NCBI GenBank assembly: GCA_963932145.1
Contig: CAWVQA010000059.1
Location: 1 to 64,000 of the forward strand
DNA length: 64,000 bases
Reading direction: 5' to 3'
From: Acanthosepion lycidas
Lineage: Eukaryota > Mollusca > Cephalopoda > Sepiida > Sepiidae
Made by a program: the position numbers and the translations under genes. This document shows, in pieces, positions 36,733-48,962 of this stretch. Every line of letters starts with the position of its first letter. Within the stretch, counting starts at the first letter, position 1. The notes beneath the pieces were generated by a model. That model made no database searches. It had not been told where the DNA came from and worked only from the letters and a program-made list of their open reading frames with translations.

Positions 36733-38807
36733 GCTATGTAATTAAAAGTTGTGTAAAACATAAAATCTTAAATATAACTTTGTCAAAACTTCTGAAATTA
36801 GTTAAAATCAATAAGTTTTGATTGATTTCATATCGATTTTCAATAATTTCATTGTTTTTCTAATGTTTTCAAACAGTTATTGATATTTACAAACTAGCGT
36901 TGAAAAAGTAGTGAAAAAAGCTAGATTTTGCATGTAAATCGCTATGTAATTAAAAGTTGTGTAAAACATAAAATCTTAAATAAAACTTTGTGAAAACTTC
37001 TGAAACTAGTTAAAATCAATAAGTTTTGATTGATTTCATATCGATTTTCAATAATTTCATTGTTTTTCTAATGTTTTCAAAGAGTTATTAATATTTACCA
37101 TCTAGCGTTGAAAAAGTAGTGAAAAAAGCTAGATTTTGCATGTAAATCGCTATGTAATTAAAAGTTGTGTAAAACATAAAATCTTAAATATAACTTTGTC
37201 AAAACTTCTGAAACTAGTTAAAATCAATAAGTTTTGATTGATTTCACATCGATTTTCAATAATTTCATTGTTTTTCTAATGTTTTCAAACAGTTATTGAT
37301 ATTTACAAACTAGCGTTAAAAAGTAGTGAAAAAAGCTAGATTTTGCATGTAAATCGCAATGTAATTAAAAGTTGTGTAAAACATAAAATCTTAAATAAAA
37401 CTTTGTGAAAAATTCTGAAACTAGTTAAAATCAATAAGTTTTGATTGATTTCACATCGATTTTCAATAATTTCATTGTTTTTCTAATGTTTTCAAACAGT
37501 TATTGATATTTACAAACTAGCGTTAAAAAGTAGTGAAAAAAGCTAGATTTTGCATGTAAATCGCTATGTAATTAAAAGTTGTGTAAAACATAAAATCTTA
37601 AATATAACTTTGTCAAAACTTCTGAAACTAGTTAAAATCAATAAGTTTTGATTGATTTCATATCGATTTTCAATAATTTCATTGTTTTTCTAATGTTTTC
37701 AAACAGTTATTGATATTTACATACTAGCGTTGAAAAAGTAGTGAAAAAAGCTAGATTTTGCATGTAAATCGCTATGTAATTAAAAGTTGTGTAAAACATA
37801 AAATCTTAAAAAAAACTTTGTGAAAACTTCTGAAACTAGTTAAAATCAATAAGTTTTGATTGATTTCATATCGATTTTCAATAATTTCATCGTTTTTCTA
37901 ATGTTTTCAAAGAGTTATTGATATTTACAATCTAGCGTTGAAAAAGTAGTGAAAAAAGCTAGATTTTGCATGTAAATCGCTATGTAATTAAAAGTTGTGT
38001 AAAACATAAAATCTTAAATATAACTTTGTCAAAACTTCTGAAACTAGTTAAAATCAATAAGTTTTGATTGATTTCATATCGATTTTCAATAATTTCATTG
38101 TTATTCTAATGTTTTCCAACAGTTATTGATATTTACAAACTAGCGTTGAAAAAGTAGTGAAAAAAGCTAGATTTTGCATGTAAATCGCTATGTAATTAAA
38201 AGTTGTGTAAAACATAAAATCTTAAATAAAACTTTGTGAAAACTTCTGAAACTAGTTAAAATCAATAAGTTTTGATTGATTTCATATCGATTTTCAATAA
38301 TTTCATTGTTTTTCTAATGTTTTCAAACAGTTATTGATATTTACAAACTAGCGTTAAAAAGTAGTCAAAACAGCTAGATTTTGCATGTAAATCGCTATGT
38401 AATTAAAAGTTGTGTAAAACATAAAATCTTAAATATAACTTTGTCAAAACTTCTGAAACTAGTTAAAATCAATAAGTTTTGATTGATTTCACATCGATTT
38501 TCAATAATTTCATTGTTTTTCTAATGTTTTCAAACAGTTATTGATATTTACAATCTAGCGTTAAAAAGTAGTGAAAAAAGCTAGATTTTGCATGTAAATC
38601 GCAATGTAATTAAAAGTTGTGTAAAACATAAAATCTTAAATAAAACTTTGTGAAAACTTCTGAAACTAGTTAAAATCAATAAGTTTTGATTGATTTCACA
38701 TCGATTTTCAATAATTTCATTGTTTTTCTAATGTTTTCAAACAGTTATTGATATTTACAAACTAGCGTTAAAAAGTAGTCAAAACAGCTAGATTTTGCAT
38801 GTAAATC
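36733..38807 (+). repeat. 2075-bp HOR, copy 1 (10 monomers)
   Basis: This unit is followed directly by a nearly identical copy. Rare markers repeat at exactly 2075 bp: aaattag (36796 and 38871), the gttattaatattt monomer, aaaaattctg (near 37407 and 39483), acatactag (37721 and 39796), cttaaaaaaaac (near 37805), ttcatcgttt (37891 and 39966), gttattctaatgttttcc (38101 and 40176). I noticed only two differences: tttaccatc near 37096 here, and gtgaaagaag near 40236 in copy 2. Confidence 0.94.
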
Positions 38808-40882
38808 GCTATGTAATTAAAAGTTGTGTAAAACATAAAATCTTAAATATAACTTTGTCAAAACTTCTGAAATTAGTTAAAATCAATAAGTTTTGATTGA
38901 TTTCATATCGATTTTCAATAATTTCATTGTTTTTCTAATGTTTTCAAACAGTTATTGATATTTACAAACTAGCGTTGAAAAAGTAGTGAAAAAAGCTAGA
39001 TTTTGCATGTAAATCGCTATGTAATTAAAAGTTGTGTAAAACATAAAATCTTAAATAAAACTTTGTGAAAACTTCTGAAACTAGTTAAAATCAATAAGTT
39101 TTGATTGATTTCATATCGATTTTCAATAATTTCATTGTTTTTCTAATGTTTTCAAAGAGTTATTAATATTTACAATCTAGCGTTGAAAAAGTAGTGAAAA
39201 AAGCTAGATTTTGCATGTAAATCGCTATGTAATTAAAAGTTGTGTAAAACATAAAATCTTAAATATAACTTTGTCAAAACTTCTGAAACTAGTTAAAATC
39301 AATAAGTTTTGATTGATTTCACATCGATTTTCAATAATTTCATTGTTTTTCTAATGTTTTCAAACAGTTATTGATATTTACAAACTAGCGTTAAAAAGTA
39401 GTGAAAAAAGCTAGATTTTGCATGTAAATCGCAATGTAATTAAAAGTTGTGTAAAACATAAAATCTTAAATAAAACTTTGTGAAAAATTCTGAAACTAGT
39501 TAAAATCAATAAGTTTTGATTGATTTCACATCGATTTTCAATAATTTCATTGTTTTTCTAATGTTTTCAAACAGTTATTGATATTTACAAACTAGCGTTA
39601 AAAAGTAGTGAAAAAAGCTAGATTTTGCATGTAAATCGCTATGTAATTAAAAGTTGTGTAAAACATAAAATCTTAAATATAACTTTGTCAAAACTTCTGA
39701 AACTAGTTAAAATCAATAAGTTTTGATTGATTTCATATCGATTTTCAATAATTTCATTGTTTTTCTAATGTTTTCAAACAGTTATTGATATTTACATACT
39801 AGCGTTGAAAAAGTAGTGAAAAAAGCTAGATTTTGCATGTAAATCGCTATGTAATTAAAAGTTGTGTAAAACATAAAATCTTAAAAAAAACTTTGTGAAA
39901 ACTTCTGAAACTAGTTAAAATCAATAAGTTTTGATTGATTTCATATCGATTTTCAATAATTTCATCGTTTTTCTAATGTTTTCAAAGAGTTATTGATATT
40001 TACAATCTAGCGTTGAAAAAGTAGTGAAAAAAGCTAGATTTTGCATGTAAATCGCTATGTAATTAAAAGTTGTGTAAAACATAAAATCTTAAATATAACT
40101 TTGTCAAAACTTCTGAAACTAGTTAAAATCAATAAGTTTTGATTGATTTCATATCGATTTTCAATAATTTCATTGTTATTCTAATGTTTTCCAACAGTTA
40201 TTGATATTTACAAACTAGCGTTGAAAAAGTAGTGAAAGAAGCTAGATTTTGCATGTAAATCGCTATGTAATTAAAAGTTGTGTAAAACATAAAATCTTAA
40301 ATAAAACTTTGTGAAAACTTCTGAAACTAGTTAAAATCAATAAGTTTTGATTGATTTCATATCGATTTTCAATAATTTCATTGTTTTTCTAATGTTTTCA
40401 AACAGTTATTGATATTTACAAACTAGCGTTAAAAAGTAGTCAAAACAGCTAGATTTTGCATGTAAATCGCTATGTAATTAAAAGTTGTGTAAAACATAAA
40501 ATCTTAAATATAACTTTGTCAAAACTTCTGAAACTAGTTAAAATCAATAAGTTTTGATTGATTTCACATCGATTTTCAATAATTTCATTGTTTTTCTAAT
40601 GTTTTCAAACAGTTATTGATATTTACAATCTAGCGTTAAAAAGTAGTGAAAAAAGCTAGATTTTGCATGTAAATCGCAATGTAATTAAAAGTTGTGTAAA
40701 ACATAAAATCTTAAATAAAACTTTGTGAAAACTTCTGAAACTAGTTAAAATCAATAAGTTTTGATTGATTTCACATCGATTTTCAATAATTTCATTGTTT
40801 TTCTAATGTTTTCAAACAGTTATTGATATTTACAAACTAGCGTTAAAAAGTAGTCAAAACAGCTAGATTTTGCATGTAAATC
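38808..40882 (+). repeat. 2075-bp HOR, copy 2
   Basis: It is the direct tandem partner of 36733-38807, with the same ten monomers in the same order and the same rare mutations. The very low divergence means the duplication, or a conversion between the copies, is recent relative to the divergence among monomers. At 40883 the next monomer has aaactag rather than aaattag and the gttgaaaaag form, so a third copy does not follow. Confidence 0.94.
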
Positions 40883-42542
40883 GCTATGTAATTAAAAGTT
40901 GTGTAAAACATAAAATCTTAAATATAACTTTGTCAAAACTTCTGAAACTAGTTAAAATCAATAAGTTTTGATTGATTTCATATCGATTTTCAATAATTTC
41001 ATTGTTTTTCTAATGTTTTCAAACAGTTATTGATATTTACAAACTAGCGTTGAAAAAGTAGTGAAAAAAGCTAGATTTTGCATGTAAATCGCTATGTAAT
41101 TAAAAGCTGTGTAAAACATAAAATCTTAAATATAACTTTGTCAAAACTTCTGAAACTAGTTAAAATCAATAAGTTGTGATTGATTTCACATCGATTTTCA
41201 ATAATTTCATTGTTTTTCTAATGTTTTCAAACAGTTATTGATATTTACAAACTAGCGTTAAAAAGTAGTCAAAACAGCTAGATTTTGCATGTAAATCGCT
41301 ATGTAATTAAAAGTTGTGTAAAACATAAAATCTTAAATAAAACTTTGTGAAAACTTCGGAAACTAGTTAAAATCAATAAGTTTTGAGTGATTTCACATCG
41401 ATTTTCAATAATTTCTTTGTTTTTCTAATGTTTTCAAACAGTTATTGATATTTACAATCTAGCGTTGAAAAAGTAGTGAAAAAAGCTAGATTTTGCATGT
41501 AAATCGCAATGTAATTAAAAGTTGTGTAAAACATAAAATCTTAAATAAAACTTTGTGAAAACTTCTGAAACTAGCTAAAATCAATAAGTTTTGATTGATT
41601 TCACATCGATTTTCAATAATTTCATTGTTTTTCTAATGTTTCAAACAGTTATTGATATTTACAAACTAGCGTTAAAAAGTAGTAAAAAAGCTAGATTTTT
41701 CATGTAAATCGCTATGTAATTAAAAGTTGTGTAAAACATAAAATCTTAAATATAACTTTGTCAAAACTTCTGAAACTAGTTAAAATCAATAAGTTTTGAT
41801 TGATTTCATATCGATTTTCAATAATTTCATTGTTTTTCTAATGTTTTCAAACAGTTATTGATATTTACAAACTAGCGTTGAAAAAGCAGTGAAAAAAGCT
41901 AGATTTTGCATGTGAATCGCTATGTAATTAAAAGTTGTGTAAAACATAAAATCTTAAATAAAACTTTGTGAAGACTTCTGAAACTAGTTAAAATCAATAA
42001 GTTTTGATTGATTTCACATCGATTTTCAATAATTTCATTGTTTTTTCTAATGTTTTCAAACAGTTATTGATATTTACAAACTAGCGTTAAAAAGTAGTCA
42101 AAACAGCTAGATTTTGCATGTAAATCGCTATGTAATTTAAAGTTGTGTAAAACATAAAATCTTAAATATAACTTTGTCAAAACTTCTGAAACTAGTTAAA
42201 ATCAATAAGTTTTGATTGATTTCATATCGATTTTCAATAATTTCATTGTTTTTCTAATGTTTTCAAACAGTTATTGATATTTACAAACTAGCGTTGAAAA
42301 AGTAGTGAAAAAAGCTAGATTTTGCATGTAAATCGCTATGTAATTAAAAGTTGTGTAAAACATAAAATCTTAAATAAAACTCTGTCAAAACTTCTGAAAC
42401 TAGTTAAAATCAATAAGTTTTGATTGATTTCATATCGATTTTCAATAATTTCATTGTTTTTCTAATGTTTTCAAACAGTTATTGATATTTACAAACTAGC
42501 GTTGAAAAAGTAGTGAAAAAAGCTAGATTTTGCATGTAAATC
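40883..42542 (+). repeat. Eight monomers with elevated private mutation
   Basis: The density of changes seen nowhere else is higher here: cttcggaaac near 41355, gagtgattt near 41385, ttctttg near 41413, tagctaaaatc near 41573, a 1-bp deletion aatgtttcaaac near 41637, gtagtaaaaaagc near 41681, tttttcatg near 41696, agcagtg near 41886, gtgaatcgc near 41911, gaagacttc near 41970, a 1-bp insertion gttttttct near 42039, and gtaatttaaag near 42131. It lies between two well-homogenised HOR regions. Confidence 0.85.
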
Positions 42543-45027
42543 GCTATGTAATTAAAAGTTGTGTAAAACATAAAATCTTAAATATAACTTTGTCAAAACT
42601 TCTGAAACTAGTTAAAATCAATAAGTTTTGATAGATTTCACATCGATTTTCAATAATTTCATTGTTTTTCTAATATTTTCAAACAGTTATTGATATTTAC
42701 AAACTAGCGTTAAAAAGTAGTCAAAAGAGCTAGATTTTGCATGTAAATCGCTATGTAATTAAAAGTTGTGTAAAACATAAAATCTTAAATATAACTTTGT
42801 CAAAACTTCTGAAACTAGTTAAAATCAATAAGTTTTGATTGATTTCATATCGATTTTCAATAATTTCATTGTTTTTCTAATGTTTTCAAACAGTTATTGA
42901 TATTTACAAACTAGCGTTAAAAAGTAGTGAAAAATCTAGATTTTGCATGTAAATCGCTATGTAATTTAAAGTTGTGTAAAACATAAAATCTTAAATAAAA
43001 CTTTGTGAAAACTTCTGAAACTAGTTAAAATCAATAAGTTTTGATTGATTTCACATCGATTTTCAATAATTTCATTGTTTTTCTAATGTTTTCAAACAGT
43101 TATTGATATTTACAAACTAGAGTTAAAAAGTAGTGAAAAAAGCTAGATTTTGCATGTAAATCGCTATGTAATTAAAAGTTGTGTAAAACATAAATCTTAA
43201 ATGTAACTTTGTGAAAACTTCTGAAACTAGTTAAAATCAATAAGTTTTGATTGATTTCACATCGATTTTCAATAATTTCATTGTTTTTCTAATGTTTTCA
43301 AACAGTTATTGATATTTACAAACTAGCGTTAAAAAGTAGTGAAAAAAGCTAGATTTTGCATGTAAATCGCTATGTAATTAAAAGTTGTGTAAAACATAAA
43401 ATCTTAAATATAACTTTGTCAAAACTTCTGAAACTAGTTAAAATCAATAAGTTTTGATTGATTTCATATCGATTTTCAATAATTTCATTGTTTTTCTAAT
43501 GTTTTCAAACAGTTATTGATATTTACAAACTAGCGTTGAAAAAGTAGTGAAAAAAGCTAGATTTTGCATGTAAATCGCTATGTAATTAAAAGTTGTGTAA
43601 AACATAAAATCTTAAATAAAACTTTGTGAAAACTTCTGAAACTAGTTAAAATCAATAAGTTTTGATAGATTTCACATCGATTTTCAATAATTTCATTGTT
43701 TTTCTAATATTTTCAAAGAGTTACTGATATTTACAAACTAGCGTTAAAAAGTAGTCAAAACAGCTAGATTTTGCATGTAAATCGCTATGTAATTAAAAGT
43801 TGTGTAAAACATAAAATCTTAAATATAACTTTGTCAAAACTTCTGAAACTAGTTAAAATCAATAAGTTTTGATTGATTTCATATCGATTTTCAATAATTT
43901 CATTGTTTTTCTAATGTTTTCAAACAGTTATTGATATTTACAAACTAGCGTTGAAAAAGTAGTGAAAAAAGCTAGATTTTGCATGTAAATCGCTATGTAA
44001 TTAAAAGTTGTGTAAAACATAAAATCTTAAATAAAACTCTGTCAAAAATTCTGAAACTAGTTAAAATCAATAAGTTTTGATTGATTTCATATCGATTTTC
44101 AATAATTTCATTGTTTTTCTAATGTTTTCAAACAGTTATTGATATTTACAAACTAGCGTTGAAAAAGTAGTGAAAAAAGCTAGATTTTGCATGTAAATCG
44201 CTATGTAATTAAAAGCTGTGTAAAACATAAAATCTTAAATATAACTTTGTCAAAACTTCTGAAACTAGTTAAAATCAATAAGTTTTGATTGATTTCACAT
44301 CGATTTTCAATAATTTCATTGTTTTTCTAATGTCTTCAAACAGTTATTGATATTTACAAACTAGCGTTAAAAAGTAGTCAAAACAGCTAGATTTTGCATG
44401 TAAATCGCTATGTAATTAAATGTTGTGTAAAACATAAAATCTTAAATAAAACTTTGTGAAAACTTCTGAAACTAGTTAAAATCAATAAGTTTTGATTGAT
44501 TTCACATCGATTTTCAATAATTTCATTGTTTTTCTAATGTTTTCAAACAGTTATTGATATTTACAAACTAGCGTTAAAAAGTAGTGAAAAAAGCTAGATT
44601 TTGCATGTAAATCGCTATGTAATTAAAAGTTGTGTAAAACATAAAATCTTAAATAAAACTTTGTGAAAACTTCTGAAACTAGTTAAAATCAATAAGTTTT
44701 GATTGATTTCACATCAATTTTCAATAATTTCATTGTTTTTCTAATGTTTTCAAACAGTTATTGATATTTACAAACAAGCGTTAAAAAGTAGTGAAAAAAG
44801 CTAGATTTTGCATGTAAATCGCTATGTAATTTAAAGTTGTGTAAAACATAAAATCTTAAATAAAACTTTGTGAAAACTTCTGAAACTAGTTAAAATCAAT
44901 AAGTTTTGATTGATTTCACATGGATTTTCAATAATTTCATTGTTTTTCTAATATTTTCAAACAGTTATTGATATTTACAAACTAGCGTTAAAAAGTAGTG
45001 AAAAAAGCTAGATTTTGCATGTAAATC
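42543..45027 (+). repeat. Marker HOR copy 1: R X S G Y P Y C K U V W (12 monomers)
   Basis: I name monomers by private markers. R has gatagatttcac plus aaaagag; X has gaaaaatctagatttt; S has tagagttaaaa, usually with gtaatttaaag; G has cataaatcttaaatgtaac, 2 bp short; Y is a common form; P has aatattttcaaagagttactg; C has actctgtcaaaaattctg; K has agctgtg plus aatgtcttc; U has aaatgttgtg; V has cacatcaattttc; W has aatattttc. In this copy W also has catggatttt and gtaatttaaag, and V has acaaacaagcg. Key positions: G at 43201, P at 43721, K at 44331. Confidence 0.93.
42931..42944. other. 14-bp perfect palindrome in X monomer
   Basis: The sequence aaaatctagatttt is its own reverse complement. 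It arises where the usual gaaaaaagctagatttt reads gaaaaatctagatttt, one base shorter. The change removes the gctag right arm of the usual dyad and creates a TCTAGA site. Only X monomers of HOR copies 1, 3 and 4 have it. Confidence 0.75.
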
Positions 45028-46477
45028 GCTATGTAATTAAAAGTTGTGTAAAACATAAAATCTTAAATAAAACTTTGTGAAAACTTCTGAAACTAGTTAA
45101 AATCAATAAGTTTTGATTGATTTCACATCGATTTTCAATAATTTCATTGTTTTTCTAATGTTTTCAAACAGTTATTGATATTTACAAACTAGAGTTAAAA
45201 AGTAGTGAAAAAAGCTAGATTTTGCATGTAAATCGCTATGTAATTAAAAGTTGTGTAAAACATAAATCTTAAATGTAACTTTGTGAAAACTTCTGAAACT
45301 AGTTAAAATCAATAAGTTTTGATTGATTTCACATCGATTTTCAATAATTTCATTGTTTTTCTAATGTTTTCAAACAGTTATTGATATTTACAAACTAGCG
45401 TTAAAAAGTAGTGAAAAAAGCTAGATTTTGCATGTAAATCGCTATGTAATTAAAAGTTGTGTAAAACATAAAATCTTAAATATAACTTTGTCAAAACTTC
45501 TGAAACTAGTTAAAATCAATAAGTTTTGATTGATTTCATATCGATTTTCAATAATTTCATTGTTTTTCTAATGTTTTCAAACAGTTATTGATATTTACAA
45601 ACTAGCGTTGAAAAAGTAGTGAAAAAAGCTAGATTTTGCATGTAAATCGCTATGTAATTAAAAGTTGTGTAAAACATAAAATCTTAAATAAAACTTTGTG
45701 AAAACTTCTGAAACTAGTTAAAATCAATAAGTTTTGATAGATTTCACATCGATTTTCAATAATTTCATTGTTTTTCTAATATTTTCAAAGAGTTACTGAT
45801 ATTTACAAACTAGCGTTAAAAAGTAGTCAAAACAGCTAGATTTTGCATGTAAATCGCTATGTAATTAAAAGTTGTGTAAAACATAAAATCTTAAATATAA
45901 CTTTGTCAAAACTTCTGAAACTAGTTAAAATCAATAAGTTTTGATTGATTTCATATCGATTTTCAATAATTTCATTGTTTTTCTAATGTTTTCAAACAGT
46001 TATTGATATTTACAAACTAGCGTTGAAAAAGTAGTGAAAAAAGCTAGATTTTGCATGTAAATCGCTATGTAATTAAAAGCTGTGTAAAACATAAAATCTT
46101 AAATATAACTTTGTCAAAACTTCTGAAACTAGTTAAAATCAATAAGTTTTGATTGATTTCACATCGATTTTCAATAATTTCATTGTTTTTCTAATGTCTT
46201 CAAACAGTTATTGATATTTACAAACTAGCGTTAAAAAGTAGTCAAAACAGCTAGATTTTGCATGTAAATCGCTATGTAATTAAATGTTGTGTAAAACATA
46301 AAATCTTAAATAAAACTTTGTGAAAACTTCTGAAACTAGTTAAAATCAATAAGTTTTGATTGATTTCACATCGATTTTCAATAATTTCATTGTTTTTCTA
46401 ATGTTTTCAAACAGTTATTGATATTTACAAACTAGCGTTAAAAAGTAGTGAAAAAAGCTAGATTTTGCATGTAAATC
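45028..46477 (+). repeat. Marker HOR copy 2: S G Y P Y K U (7 monomers)
   Basis: The same marker order starts at an S monomer that lacks gtaatttaaag. G is at 45273, P at 45793, K at 46195 and U near 46283. The C monomer between Y and K is absent, and R and X are missing from the front. The K-to-K step from copy 1 is therefore 1864 bp (nine monomers). Confidence 0.92.
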
Positions 46478-48962
46478 GCTATGTAATTAAAAGTTGTGTA
46501 AAACATAAAATCTTAAATATAACTTTGTCAAAACTTCTGAAACTAGTTAAAATCAATAAGTTTTGATAGATTTCACATCGATTTTCAATAATTTCATTGT
46601 TTTTCTAATATTTTCAAACAGTTATTGATATTTACAAACTAGCGTTAAAAAGTAGTCAAAAGAGCTAGATTTTGCATGTAAATCGCTATGTAATTAAAAG
46701 TTGTGTAAAACATAAAATCTTAAATATAACTTTGTCAAAACTTCTGAAACTAGTTAAAATCAATAAGTTTTGATTGATTTCATATCGATTTTCAATAATT
46801 TCATTGTTTTTCTAATGTTTTCAAACAGTTATTGATATTTACAAACTAGCGTTAAAAAGTAGTGAAAAATCTAGATTTTGCATGTAAATCGCTATGTAAT
46901 TTAAAGTTGTGTAAAACATAAAATCTTAAATAAAACTTTGTGAAAACTTCTGAAACTAGTTAAAATCAATAAGTTTTGATTGATTTCACATCGATTTTCA
47001 ATAATTTCATTGTTTTTCTAATGTTTTCAAACAGTTATTGATATTTACAAACTAGAGTTAAAAAGTAGTGAAAAAAGCTAGATTTTGCATGTAAATCGCT
47101 ATGTAATTAAAAGTTGTGTAAAACATAAATCTTAAATGTAACTTTGTGAAAACTTCTGAAACTAGTTAAAATCAATAAGTTTTGATTGATTTCACATCGA
47201 TTTTCAATAATTTCATTGTTTTTCTAATGTTTTCAAACAGTTATTGATATTTACAAACTAGCGTTAAAAAGTAGTGAAAAAAGCTAGATTTTGCATGTAA
47301 ATCGCTATGTAATTAAAAGTTGTGTAAAACATAAAATCTTAAATATAACTTTGTCAAAACTTCTGAAACTAGTTAAAATCAATAAGTTTTGATTGATTTC
47401 ATATCGATTTTCAATAATTTCATTGTTTTTCTAATGTTTTCAAACAGTTATTGATATTTACAAACTAGCGTTGAAAAAGTAGTGAAAAAAGCTAGATTTT
47501 GCATGTAAATCGCTATGTAATTAAAAGTTGTGTAAAACATAAAATCTTAAATAAAACTTTGTGAAAACTTCTGAAACTAGTTAAAATCAATAAGTTTTGA
47601 TAGATTTCACATCGATTTTCAATAATTTCATTGTTTTTCTAATATTTTCAAAGAGTTACTGATATTTACAAACTAGCGTTAAAAAGTAGTCAAAACAGCT
47701 AGATTTTGCATGTAAATCGCTATGTAATTAAAAGTTGTGTAAAACATAAAATCTTAAATATAACTTTGTCAAAACTTCTGAAACTAGTTAAAATCAATAA
47801 GTTTTGATTGATTTCATATCGATTTTCAATAATTTCATTGTTTTTCTAATGTTTTCAAACAGTTATTGATATTTACAAACTAGCGTTGAAAAAGTAGTGA
47901 AAAAAGCTAGATTTTGCATGTAAATCGCTATGTAATTAAAAGTTGTGTAAAACATAAAATCTTAAATAAAACTCTGTCAAAAATTCTGAAACTAGTTAAA
48001 ATCAATAAGTTTTGATTGATTTCATATCGATTTTCAATAATTTCATTGTTTTTCTAATGTTTTCAAACAGTTATTGATATTTACAAACTAGCGTTGAAAA
48101 AGTAGTGAAAAAAGCTAGATTTTGCATGTAAATCGCTATGTAATTAAAAGCTGTGTAAAACATAAAATCTTAAATATAACTTTGTCAAAACTTCTGAAAC
48201 TAGTTAAAATCAATAAGTTTTGATTGATTTCACATCGATTTTCAATAATTTCATTGTTTTTCTAATGTCTTCAAACAGTTATTGATATTTACAAACTAGC
48301 GTTAAAAAGTAGTCAAAACAGCTAGATTTTGCATGTAAATCGCTATGTAATTAAATGTTGTGTAAAACATAAAATCTTAAATAAAACTTTGTGAAAACTT
48401 CTGAAACTAGTTAAAATCAATAAGTTTTGATTGATTTCACATCGATTTTCAATAATTTCATTGTTTTTCTAATGTTTTCAAACAGTTATTGATATTTACA
48501 AACTAGCGTTAAAAAGTAGTGAAAAAAGCTAGATTTTGCATGTAAATCGCTATGTAATTAAAAGTTGTGTAAAACATAAAATCTTAAATAAAACTTTGTG
48601 AAAACTTCTGAAACTAGTTAAAATCAATAAGTTTTGATTGATTTCACATCGATTTTCAATAATTTCATTGTTTTTCTAATATTTTCAAACAGTTATTGAT
48701 ATTTACAAACTAGCGTTAAAAAGTAGTGAAAAAAGCTAGATTTTGCATGTAAATCGCTATGTAATTAAAAGTTGTGTAAAACATAAAATCTTAAATAAAA
48801 CTTTGTGAAAACTTCTGAAACTAGTTAAAATCAATAAGTTTTGATTGATTTCACATCAATTTTCAATAATTTCATTGTTTTTCTAATGTTTTCAAACAGT
48901 TATTGATATTTACAAACTAGCGTTAAAAAGTAGTGAAAAAAGCTAGATTTTGCATGTAAATC
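46478..48962 (+). repeat. Marker HOR copy 3: R X S G Y P Y C K U W V (12 monomers)
   Basis: It has the full core order again, with G at 47136, P at 47656, C near 47971 and K at 48266. The first ten monomers match copy 1. The two trailing monomers come as W then V, whereas copy 1 has V then W. The length of 2485 bp equals copy 1. Confidence 0.93.
46866..46879. other. 14-bp perfect palindrome in X monomer
   Basis: Same palindrome as at 42931, in HOR copy 3, with the same flanking bases. Confidence 0.75.
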
